This document shows, one piece after another, positions 1 to 5,378 of a DNA stretch of 5,378 nt. Source of the stretch: Alphaproteobacteria bacterium. Lineage in GTDB: Bacteria > Pseudomonadota > Alphaproteobacteria > UBA6615. The notes under the pieces were generated by a model that saw only the letters and a list, made by a program, of their open reading frames with translations, ran no database searches and was not told the DNA's origin. Location of the stretch: assembly GCA_029243445.1 (NCBI GenBank), contig JAQWSA010000125.1, forward strand, positions 1 through 5,378. The letters are read 5' to 3'. A program made the position numbers and the translations under genes. The stretch's first letter is position 1. Every line of letters begins with the position of its first letter.

Positions 1-57
1 AAAGTCGTAGAATGCGATGAACTCGCTTTATCAGCCGTTCACGGAAATTCTTTATGA
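1..57 (+). CDS. miaB: C-terminal tail of upstream gene, probably tRNA methylthiotransferase MiaB (partial)
   Basis: Frame 1 is open from the left edge to a TGA at 55-57 and encodes 18 residues ending AVHGNSL; the other two forward frames are closed by stops within the first 20 bases. The stop overlaps the phoH start codon as ATGA, a classic translational-coupling junction, so this is very likely the end of a real gene. MiaB adds the methylthio group to i6A37 of tRNAs, is the usual gene before phoH/ybeZ in proteobacteria, and ends in a TRAM domain that often finishes with a pattern like V.I......NSL, which this tail resembles. The gene name rests mainly on conserved gene order, since 18 residues are too few for a firm family call. 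Confidence 0.6.
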   Translation, partial: KVVECDELALSAVHGNSL

Positions 58-1025
58 GTACTTCTGAGGTGACTACTGAGCCACAAGGCAAAATTCAGTT
101 TGATGATAACTCTCTTTTACCAGCCTTATTTGGTAATCACGATGAGCATCTTTTACAAATAGAACAACTATTGGATGTTAGGTTGCGGTATCGAGGTAAT
201 AATCTTGAAATACTAGGACCGACCACTTCATGTGAAATTGCGGATAAAGCTATAGTTTCATTATACACCCGTTTAAAGAACGATTTAGAAGTAGGATCAG
301 GAGAGGTTATGGCTGCTGTACGGCTTGCCTCAGGTCAAGATAATGCTGCTGGGAAGCTACAGCTACGTACACGAAAACGTACAATTATGCCTAGGTCGCC
401 GAATCAGGCGGAATATATAAGGGCGCTTGAGGAATTTGATCTAGTTTTTGGTTTGGGCCCTGCTGGAACAGGAAAGACTTATCTCGCTGTCGCTGTAGCT
501 GTGACTCATCTCCTACAGGGAAAAATTGATCGAATTATACTTTCACGGCCGGCGGTGGAGGCCGGTGAGAGACTGGGCTACTTGCCTGGCGATCTGCAGG
601 ATAAAATTGATCCTTATTTGCGCCCTCTTTATGATGCTCTTCATGACATGTTACCAGGAGATCAGGTGATCCGAAGGATGGGAAGTGGTGAGATTGAGGT
701 AGCACCTCTTGCATTTATGCGCGGACGAACTTTAGATCATGCCTTTGTTATACTTGATGAGGCACAAAACACTTCTGTTATGCAGATGAAAATGTTTTTA
801 ACCCGTTTAGGAGAAAAATCAAGGATGGTGATTACTGGTGATATGAGTCAAATTGATTTGCCAGCAGGAACACGTTCGGGCTTAGGTGATGCTTTGCAGG
901 TCTTGAATGGTGTGGAGGGGATTGGTATGATTAACTTTACGGAAAAAGATGTAGTGCGACACTCGCTGGTAATGCGTATTGTTCGTGCTTATGATTCTCG
1001 TGATACAAAAAAGCAGCCGACATAA
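54..1025 (+). CDS. phoH: PhoH-like ATPase (YbeZ type)
   Basis: Cytosolic P-loop ATPase of the PhoH/YbeZ family, 323 residues, close to the usual family length. Residues about 16-90 form the N-terminal KH-like region. A Q-type motif, PRSPNQAEY (113-121), precedes Walker A GPAGTGKT (135-142). The family signature RPAVEAGERLGYLPG (165-179) follows, then APLAFMRGRTL (217-227), Walker B VILDEAQN (232-239) and TGDMSQIDLP (261-270), so the ATPase core appears intact. In E. coli YbeZ acts with YbeY and is implicated in RNA metabolism and ribosome assembly; the exact substrate is unsettled. The ATG at 54 overlaps the upstream stop by 4 bases, with a modest GGAA at 43-46 as ribosome site. The gene ends immediately before ybeY. 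Family assignment is firm; the precise activity is inferred. Confidence 0.96.
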   Translation: MSTSEVTTEPQGKIQFDDNSLLPALFGNHDEHLLQIEQLLDVRLRYRGNNLEILGPTTSCEIADKAIVSLYTRLKNDLEVGSGEVMAAVRLASGQDNAAGKLQLRTRKRTIMPRSPNQAEYIRALEEFDLVFGLGPAGTGKTYLAVAVAVTHLLQGKIDRIILSRPAVEAGERLGYLPGDLQDKIDPYLRPLYDALHDMLPGDQVIRRMGSGEIEVAPLAFMRGRTLDHAFVILDEAQNTSVMQMKMFLTRLGEKSRMVITGDMSQIDLPAGTRSGLGDALQVLNGVEGIGMINFTEKDVVRHSLVMRIVRAYDSRDTKKQPT

Positions 1026-1029
1026 AACT

Positions 1030-1566
1030 TTGATTCATCAATTTTCTCGCTCAAATGATATTATAATTGTCGATGTTGTTGCCGACGAATGGTTAACTAG
1101 TTTCCCTGATGAGGCTCTACTAAAAAAGCTTGTAATATCTGCTGCCAAATCGGCGCTATTAACAGTAGGCCCGGCTCGTTCTGTCGAGGTAAGTATTTTG
1201 TTAACTGATGATAATGAAATTAGGGCATTGAATCAGAATTATAGAGATAAGAATGTGCCAACTAACGTATTATCTTTTGCAATTTCTGATTGTTATACTT
1301 CAAGTGAACTAAACCTGATTCAACCGAAAGATTTTCCAAAACTTTTGGGGGATGTCGTTGTTGCTTACGAAACTTGCTCCAAGGAAGCAACTTCGCAATC
1401 AAGAATATTAGAAGATTATCTTTGTCATATGATTATCCATGGCACACTGCATTTGCTTGGTTACGACCATGATAACGAAGAGGAGGCCATAATAATGGAG
1501 GATTTTGAGAGAAAGAGCCTTGCTCCTCTAGGTATAAAAGATCCATATATTAATATAGGTACATAG
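1030..1566 (+). CDS. ybeY: Endoribonuclease YbeY (rRNA maturation factor)
   Basis: Metal-dependent endoribonuclease of the UPF0054 family, involved in 16S rRNA 3'-end maturation and 70S ribosome quality control in bacteria. With a start at the TTG at 1030 the product has 178 residues. The conserved YRDKNVPTNVLSF block is at residues 71-83, with the likely catalytic Arg72 (equivalent to E. coli Arg59). The zinc motif HGTLHLLGYDH supplies His137, His141 and His147. A short linker separates LSF from LGDVV, as in relatives. The start is uncertain. The frame stays open upstream into phoH, with a TTG at 979, an ATG at 991 and a GTG at 1000, but no candidate has a clear Shine-Dalgarno. TTG 1030 was chosen because it lies 4 bases after the phoH stop, fits coupling, and leaves few residues before the conserved VDVVADEW region. 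The function is confident, the start is not. Confidence 0.93.
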   Translation: MIHQFSRSNDIIIVDVVADEWLTSFPDEALLKKLVISAAKSALLTVGPARSVEVSILLTDDNEIRALNQNYRDKNVPTNVLSFAISDCYTSSELNLIQPKDFPKLLGDVVVAYETCSKEATSQSRILEDYLCHMIIHGTLHLLGYDHDNEEEAIIMEDFERKSLAPLGIKDPYINIGT

Positions 1567-1584
1567 AAAGGAACACTCTATCAG

Positions 1585-2490
1585 ATGGCGGACCTTCCCC
1601 GTGCTGAAAAACCAGATGAAGTTACTGATAAGCTTATAAGCATACCTGTTCTAGGGTTTATATTTAAGCGGTTAAGATTAATGTCCCACGGCCGCAATGA
1701 TGAGGCCACAGTACGTGAACATATAGAAGAATTAATTGAGGAGGTTGATGATGACTCTAATCAGATTGGTGCTGATCAAGGTGAATTAATTGTTAATATA
1801 CTTAAACTCCATGAGTTAACAGCTGAAGATGTGATGGTGCCTCGGGCTGATATTGTGGCAGCAGATGTCAACTGTAAATTTGATGACTTGGTGAATCTTA
1901 TGGCGGAGGATGCACACTCACGGGTACCAGTTTATATTGATCAACTTGATAATGTTACTGGTTTTGTGCATATAAAAGATGTTCTGGTGGCTGTCCGTAG
2001 TAAACGGGATGTAAAAGTTAATGATATATTGCGTGATATTTTATTTGCAGCTCCGTCTATTCGTGTTCTAGACCTTTTGCTGGAAATGCGAGCTAAACGC
2101 ACTCATATTGCTATTGTCGTTGACGAGTTCGGGGGTGTCGATGGCTTAGTAACCATAGAGGATTTAGTTGAAGAAATAGTGGGTGAAATAGAAGATGAGC
2201 ATGATACTGGAGGGCCTACTATTATTAGGCGTCCAGACGGAAGTATTCTTGCAGATGCTAGAAATGAAATTGAAGACCTAGAGAAATTGATAGGTGTTTT
2301 TGCCACCGCTGAAGAGCGAAAAGAAATTGATACATTGGGTGGAATTGTTTTTAGCTTAATTGATCGAGTTCCAAAACGATATGAAGTTATAACCCATCCC
2401 TCAGGACTTGAATTCGAGATTGTTGAAGCTGATTCCCGTCGTGTTAAAAAGCTGTATGTTAGAGATTTACGTGATAAAACTGACTTATAA
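1585..2490 (+). CDS. corC: CorC/YbeX-type CBS-domain protein (hemolysin C/TlyC-like)
   Basis: Soluble 301-residue protein with two CBS domains followed by a CorC_HlyC domain. CBS1 covers about residues 83-138 (VMVPRADIVA, SRVPVYIDQLDNVTGFVHIKDVL). CBS2 covers about 151-204 (RTHIAIVVDEFGGVDGLVTIEDLVEEIVGEI, ending in acidic EDE). The C-terminal domain covers about 215-293 (LGGIVFSLIDRVP, KKLYVRDL). No transmembrane DUF21 domain is present, so this is the short CorC/YbeX form rather than the membrane CNNM/CorB form. Such proteins bind adenine nucleotides and are linked to Mg2+/Co2+ resistance or efflux. In E. coli YbeX is also associated with ribosome-related phenotypes. Old 'hemolysin' labels are historical and do not show a toxin. 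An AAAGGAA at 1567-1573, just after the ybeY stop, is the likely ribosome site, with slightly long spacing. The 18-base gap to ybeY supports one operon. Confidence 0.94.
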   Translation: MADLPRAEKPDEVTDKLISIPVLGFIFKRLRLMSHGRNDEATVREHIEELIEEVDDDSNQIGADQGELIVNILKLHELTAEDVMVPRADIVAADVNCKFDDLVNLMAEDAHSRVPVYIDQLDNVTGFVHIKDVLVAVRSKRDVKVNDILRDILFAAPSIRVLDLLLEMRAKRTHIAIVVDEFGGVDGLVTIEDLVEEIVGEIEDEHDTGGPTIIRRPDGSILADARNEIEDLEKLIGVFATAEERKEIDTLGGIVFSLIDRVPKRYEVITHPSGLEFEIVEADSRRVKKLYVRDLRDKTDL

Positions 2491-2495
2491 TAAAT

Positions 2496-2515
2496 AATAT
2501 TCCATATTGAATATT
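2496..2515. repeat. Short AT-rich inverted repeat in the corC-lnt gap
   Basis: AATATTC (2496-2502) and GAATATT (2509-2515) form a perfect 7-base inverted repeat around a 6-base centre. A separate 8-base palindrome, ACTATAGT, lies at 2521-2528. The gap is only 46 bases long and almost all A and T, so chance dyads are expected. No T-run follows the dyad as an intrinsic terminator would need. It could be a protein site, a weak mRNA hairpin or nothing. Confidence 0.3.
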
Positions 2516-2536
2516 GTAAAACTATAGTAAAATACG

Positions 2537-4150
2537 ATGTTTACGTATCTCTATATTTTGGTTTTAAATCTGGGCACGTGGCATCGTGTTGGTTTGTCTA
2601 TATTGCTTGGTGCTTTATCTGCACTTGCTTTGCCTCCCTGGTATTTTCTGCCGTTAATAATTCCTGCATTTACTGGCCTTTTGTGGTTAATAGACGCTGC
2701 AGAAAAATCTCCATATCCATTGAGTAGATCGGCGGTTATAGCCTGGCTTTTTGGATTTGGGCATTTCTTTGTTGGTATGCACTGGATAGTGGAGCCATTT
2801 TTAGTAGATGCTACTCGCCATAGCTGGTTAATACCTTTTGTTGTATTAGGTTTGTCTGGTGGTTTAGCTGTTTTTATAGCAATTTCAGGCGTGCTTATTA
2901 CTTTTTGTACTCAAATTTTTATCCTGTCCCCTGTAGCAAGAGTACTTTTATTTTCTGTTATTTGGGTAATTATGGAATGGGTGCGTACATGGCTATTTAC
3001 TGGATTTCCTTGGAATTTGATCGGGTATATTTGGTCCTCAACAACCGAGGTGATGCAGACAGCTGCATTTGTAGGGGTTTTGGGCATTAGTTTGTTGACG
3101 GTTATAGCAGCAGGAATGTCAGCAATTCTTGCTAACACCCGTGGCTATAAGAACATTTGTATTGTTTTATTTTGTAGCGTATTTTTGCCTGCTGCGTTAT
3201 GGGGTGCCGGTGCGTTGCGTTTAGGGGGCGCTCCAGACTATCTCGGTAGTGATGGACTTAATATGGTCCCAGAAGTAAATTTACGAATAGTGCAAGCAAA
3301 TATTCCCCAAAATAAAAAGTGGGTGGCACGATATCAGGAAAGTAACCTACAAAGACATGTTTCACTAAGTGAAAATAAGTTGTTAAGTCTCCCAACACAT
3401 GTGATTTGGCCTGAAGCAACAGTTCCTCCTCTTAAGGTGTATGATAGTTATGTGCGTTCAATAGCTAAAAACCTTATATCGCCGGAAGGGGCTTTAATTA
3501 CGGGTGCGGTTCGCCGTGGAGGAGCTATAGACCAAGACTTTTGGAATTCAGTATACTTTATAAATAATTTGGGAAAAAATATTGCTCTTTATGATAAGAG
3601 TGATCTAGTTCCTTTTGGTGAATATGTACCATTTCGCGATATTCTTCCTATAGATAAGCTTGTTCCTGGTCATGGCGACTTTATTTCTGGAATAAGTCGT
3701 AAAACGATAGAGATAAAAGGTTTGCCGCCGGTTAGCCCGTTGATATGCTATGAAGGAATATTCCCTGGCCGCACACATATACCTGATTCCCGCCCTGATT
3801 GGTTATTAAGTTTAACTAATGATGCTTGGTTTGGCAGTTATGCTGGGCCTCAGCAGCACTTTGCTATTACTATTTTTCGTTCAATAGAAGAAGGTTTACC
3901 TCTCGTTCGAGCTGCTAACACAGGTATTTCAGCTATAGTCGATCCTTACGGCAGAATAATAGAGATGTTAGATGTTGGAGTTGTGGGAGTAATAAATTCG
4001 GGGCTTCCACGCCCACTCCAGAAGCAGACATTATACGCAAAGTGGGGTAATCTAACCTCGGCGGGAATGACTGGGCTGGTGATAATCTTGATAATATTAC
4101 TACAAGTTTTGGATTTAAAATTTATTAAGCACAATGTTGAACCCACTTGA
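2537..4150 (+). CDS. lnt: Apolipoprotein N-acyltransferase Lnt
   Basis: Inner-membrane enzyme that transfers an acyl chain from a phospholipid to the N-terminal diacylglyceryl-cysteine of apolipoproteins, the last step of lipoprotein maturation after Lgt and LspA. The 537-residue length suits the family. Residues about 15-225 are hydrophobic multi-span membrane segments, beginning with GLSILLGALSALALPPWYFLP. A periplasmic nitrilase-like domain begins near LRIVQANIPQ (249-258). The catalytic triad is visible as Glu293 (WPEA), Lys354 (YDKSDLVPFGEYVPF) and Cys404 (ICYEG), matching E. coli Glu267, Lys335 and Cys387; the loop residues Glu362 and Glu406 are also present. A last membrane helix lies near 511-527. 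The ATG at 2537 gives an N-terminus of typical length, but no Shine-Dalgarno is visible before it. It ends the phoH-ybeY-corC-lnt run and its last codons overlap the first copy of the 4129-4187 repeat. Confidence 0.97.
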   Translation: MFTYLYILVLNLGTWHRVGLSILLGALSALALPPWYFLPLIIPAFTGLLWLIDAAEKSPYPLSRSAVIAWLFGFGHFFVGMHWIVEPFLVDATRHSWLIPFVVLGLSGGLAVFIAISGVLITFCTQIFILSPVARVLLFSVIWVIMEWVRTWLFTGFPWNLIGYIWSSTTEVMQTAAFVGVLGISLLTVIAAGMSAILANTRGYKNICIVLFCSVFLPAALWGAGALRLGGAPDYLGSDGLNMVPEVNLRIVQANIPQNKKWVARYQESNLQRHVSLSENKLLSLPTHVIWPEATVPPLKVYDSYVRSIAKNLISPEGALITGAVRRGGAIDQDFWNSVYFINNLGKNIALYDKSDLVPFGEYVPFRDILPIDKLVPGHGDFISGISRKTIEIKGLPPVSPLICYEGIFPGRTHIPDSRPDWLLSLTNDAWFGSYAGPQQHFAITIFRSIEEGLPLVRAANTGISAIVDPYGRIIEMLDVGVVGVINSGLPRPLQKQTLYAKWGNLTSAGMTGLVIILIILLQVLDLKFIKHNVEPT

Positions 4151-4187
4151 CAGAATGACCTTATTTTTTGCACAAATGTTCAACATT
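4129..4187. repeat. Paired 14-15 bp repeat units around the lnt stop codon, possible operator pair
   Basis: Unit 1, GCACAATGTTGAAC (4129-4142), lies in the last lnt codons. Unit 2, GCACAAATGTTCAAC (4170-4184), lies in the gap. They differ by one inserted A and one central G/C change, and a TTATT lies shortly before each. Because the core is near-palindromic, AATGTTGAAC (4133-4142) is also the exact reverse complement of GTTCAACATT (4178-4187). Unit 2 extends to a 13-base odd palindrome, AATGTTCAACATT (4175-4187). The AATGTT starts are 42 bases apart, about four helical turns. The arrangement fits a tandem regulator-binding site or a long-loop hairpin (35-base loop). It is not a standard terminator, as the T-rich run (4161-4169) sits inside the loop. 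Function is inferred only. Confidence 0.45.
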
Positions 4188-4220
4188 ATAGACTATTAAT
4201 TTGAGTTGTTAAAAATGCTC

Positions 4221-4244
4221 TTAAACTTTAATGCGATAGTTTAA
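4221..4244. repeat. Inverted repeat in the metK leader region
   Basis: TTAAACT (4221-4227) and AGTTTAA (4238-4244) form a perfect 7-base inverted repeat around a 10-base loop, about 48 bases before the metK start. The stem has a single G-C pair and is followed by A residues rather than T, so it is not an intrinsic terminator on the + strand. It could be a binding site or a weak leader hairpin. The surrounding AT-rich sequence makes chance occurrence quite possible. Confidence 0.3.
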
Positions 4245-4277
4245 AAAATCTAAATAATAATGCTGAACTAAATCAAC

Positions 4278-4283
4278 AGGGAG
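4278..4283 (+). promoter_or_regulatory. Ribosome binding site fixing the TTG start of metK
   Basis: AGGGAG lies 8 bases before the TTG at 4292 and is the best Shine-Dalgarno-like sequence at any gene start in the window. The metK frame upstream of 4292 is closed by a TAA at 4229-4231, with no ATG, GTG or TTG in between. Translation therefore very probably begins at this TTG. Confidence 0.8.
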
Positions 4284-4291
4284 TAAATAAC

Positions 4292-5378
4292 TTGTCTAAA
4301 AGTGATTATCTTTTTACCAGCGAGTCGGTCTCCGAAGGTCATCCGGACAAGGTTTGCGACCGCATTTCAGATGAGTTGGTAGACGGTTTTTTGTCACTAG
4401 ATCCATTTAGTCGTGTGGCTATAGAAACATTAACAACAACCAATCGGGTTATTATGGCTGGAGAGGTGCGCGGGCCGAGCTCTATAAATTCTGATAAAAT
4501 GATATCAATTGCTCGTGATGCTGTTCGAGATATTGGTTACGAACAGGAAGGGTTCCACTGGGAAAATATGGTCGTTGATTGTTTTGTGCATTCTCAATCA
4601 TCAGATATTGCTATGGGTGTAGACGCTGATGGTAATAAGGACGAGGGAGCAGGCGACCAAGGACTTATGTTTGGATATGCTTGTAAAGAAACACCAGCAC
4701 TTATGCCTGCTCCAATTTTTTATGCCCACGCAATACTTAAATCACTTTCTGAAGCACGTCACTTAGGTAAAGAGCCTTCTCTTGGACCCGATTCTAAGAG
4801 CCAAATAACTCTACGTTATGAAAACGGAATACCTGTTTGTGCAGAGTCGGTAGTTTTATCAACACAACATTCAGATTTGCTTGGGCAAGAAGAAGTGCGT
4901 GAGATTGTTAGGCCTTATGTACTTCAAATTCTACCTGATGGCTGGATGTGTGAAGAGGCTAACTTTTATGTGAATCCAACGGGCCGATTTGTTATTGGTG
5001 GTCCTGATGGTGATTCTGGGTTAACAGGTCGTAAAATTATTGTTGATACTTATGGTGGCGCAGCTCCTCATGGGGGAGGTGCTTTTTCTGGTAAAGACCC
5101 GACTAAGGTTGATAGGTCAGCTGCTTATGCAACTAGATATCTTGCAAAAAATGTCGTCGCAGCTGGTTTAGCGGATAGATGTACTATTCAACTTGCTTAC
5201 GCAATTGGGGTTTCTCACCCTTTGTCAGTCTATGTAGATACACATGGTACTGGACAAGTAGAGGAAGGTAAGCTTTCGACTATATTAAGAGAGGTTATGG
5301 ATTTAACTCCCCGAGGCATACGTGAACATCTTGGGCTTAGTAAACCTATATATGCTAGAACTGCGGCTTATGGACATT
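4292..5378 (+). CDS. metK: S-adenosylmethionine synthetase (methionine adenosyltransferase), 3' end cut by window
   Basis: Cytosolic enzyme making S-adenosylmethionine from methionine and ATP, with release of pyrophosphate and phosphate, using Mg2+ and K+. The 362 complete codons in view begin [20 protein letters not shown], with the ATP-binding GHPDK at residues 16-20. The signature [12 protein letters not shown] is at 119-130 and the P-loop-like GGGAFSGKD at 261-269, followed by [10 protein letters not shown]. All key motifs are intact. Family members are usually about 385-400 residues, so roughly 25-35 C-terminal codons lie beyond the right edge; the last residues seen, AAYGH, belong to the conserved region near the C-terminus. 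The start is TTG with AGGGAG 8 bases upstream. The 141-base gap after lnt implies separate expression or regulation. The N-terminus resembles alphaproteobacterial MetK. Confidence 0.97.
   Translation, partial: MSKSDYLFTSESVSEGHPDKVCDRISDELVDGFLSLDPFSRVAIETLTTTNRVIMAGEVRGPSSINSDKMISIARDAVRDIGYEQEGFHWENMVVDCFVHSQSSDIAMGVDADGNKDEGAGDQGLMFGYACKETPALMPAPIFYAHAILKSLSEARHLGKEPSLGPDSKSQITLRYENGIPVCAESVVLSTQHSDLLGQEEVREIVRPYVLQILPDGWMCEEANFYVNPTGRFVIGGPDGDSGLTGRKIIVDTYGGAAPHGGGAFSGKDPTKVDRSAAYATRYLAKNVVAAGLADRCTIQLAYAIGVSHPLSVYVDTHGTGQVEEGKLSTILREVMDLTPRGIREHLGLSKPIYARTAAYGH

Noticed and set aside
548..565. Repeated GGCCGG in phoH
   Set aside because: It encodes the conserved RPAVEAGE segment, so codon constraint at Arg-Pro-Ala and Ala-Gly explains the local GC-rich repeat.
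2103..2306. Minus-strand open frame of 67 codons inside corC
   Set aside because: Low-complexity Ser/Pro/Ile-rich translation, wholly antisense to the conserved CBS2/CorC_HlyC coding region, with no recognisable domain.
2905..3138. Forward (2905-3090) and reverse (2911-3138) short frames inside lnt
   Set aside because: Both lie wholly within the well-supported Lnt membrane region, show no family motif, and look like frame shadows.
4147..4152. TTGACA, a perfect -35 consensus hexamer at the lnt stop
   Set aside because: No -10-like hexamer is found 16-18 bases downstream; the better AT-rich hexamers sit more than 30 bases away, so a promoter call is not supported.
4161..4169. T-rich run after lnt as an intrinsic terminator
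   Set aside because: No GC-rich stem lies directly upstream; the nearby inverted repeat has this run in its loop rather than after its second arm.
3946..4173. Minus-strand 75-codon frame across the lnt 3' end
   Set aside because: Mostly antisense to conserved lnt sequence, with no recognisable protein features.
4151..4291. SAM-responsive riboswitch before metK
   Set aside because: The gap is very AT-rich, and I see no conserved GC-containing pseudoknot or stem elements of the SAM-II or SAM/SAH classes; a covariance-model search would be decisive.

Overview
The window is a stretch of an AT-rich proteobacterial chromosome, almost certainly alphaproteobacterial. The gene order (tail of a probable miaB, then phoH/ybeZ, ybeY, corC/ybeX, lnt, and metK further down the same strand) is the conserved proteobacterial miaB-ybeZ-ybeY-ybeX-lnt block. 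Its placement directly upstream of metK is typical of Alphaproteobacteria. The proteins also look alphaproteobacterial, for example the MetK N-terminus with [12 protein letters not shown]. The AT-rich codon use suggests a low-GC lineage, but genus or family cannot be fixed from this window.

Layout: all genes are on the + strand and tightly packed. Bases 1-57 hold the last codons of an upstream gene whose TGA overlaps the phoH ATG in an ATGA junction. phoH (54-1025) is followed by ybeY with an ambiguous non-ATG start (1030-1566 is preferred; 979 and 991 are alternatives). corC follows (1585-2490) after an 18-base gap. A 46-base, very AT-rich gap with a small dyad precedes lnt (2537-4150). A 141-base gap (4151-4291) contains repeats but no gene, and metK starts at a TTG at 4292 and runs off the right edge.

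How the genes work together: the PhoH-like ATPase and the YbeY endoribonuclease are linked to rRNA maturation and ribosome quality control. CorC/YbeX is a cytosolic CBS-domain protein tied to divalent-cation handling and, in E. coli, to ribosome-related phenotypes. Lnt performs the last acylation step of lipoprotein maturation in the inner membrane. MetK makes S-adenosylmethionine, the methyl donor and a cofactor for radical-SAM enzymes such as MiaB. The first five genes look like one operon; metK probably has its own expression signals.

This is core housekeeping DNA. I see no mobile element, CRISPR array, tRNA, rRNA or new system. The most interesting structure is a pair of near-identical, partly palindromic elements 42 bp apart around the lnt stop codon, in the gap where many Alphaproteobacteria carry a small XRE-type regulator gene that is absent here.
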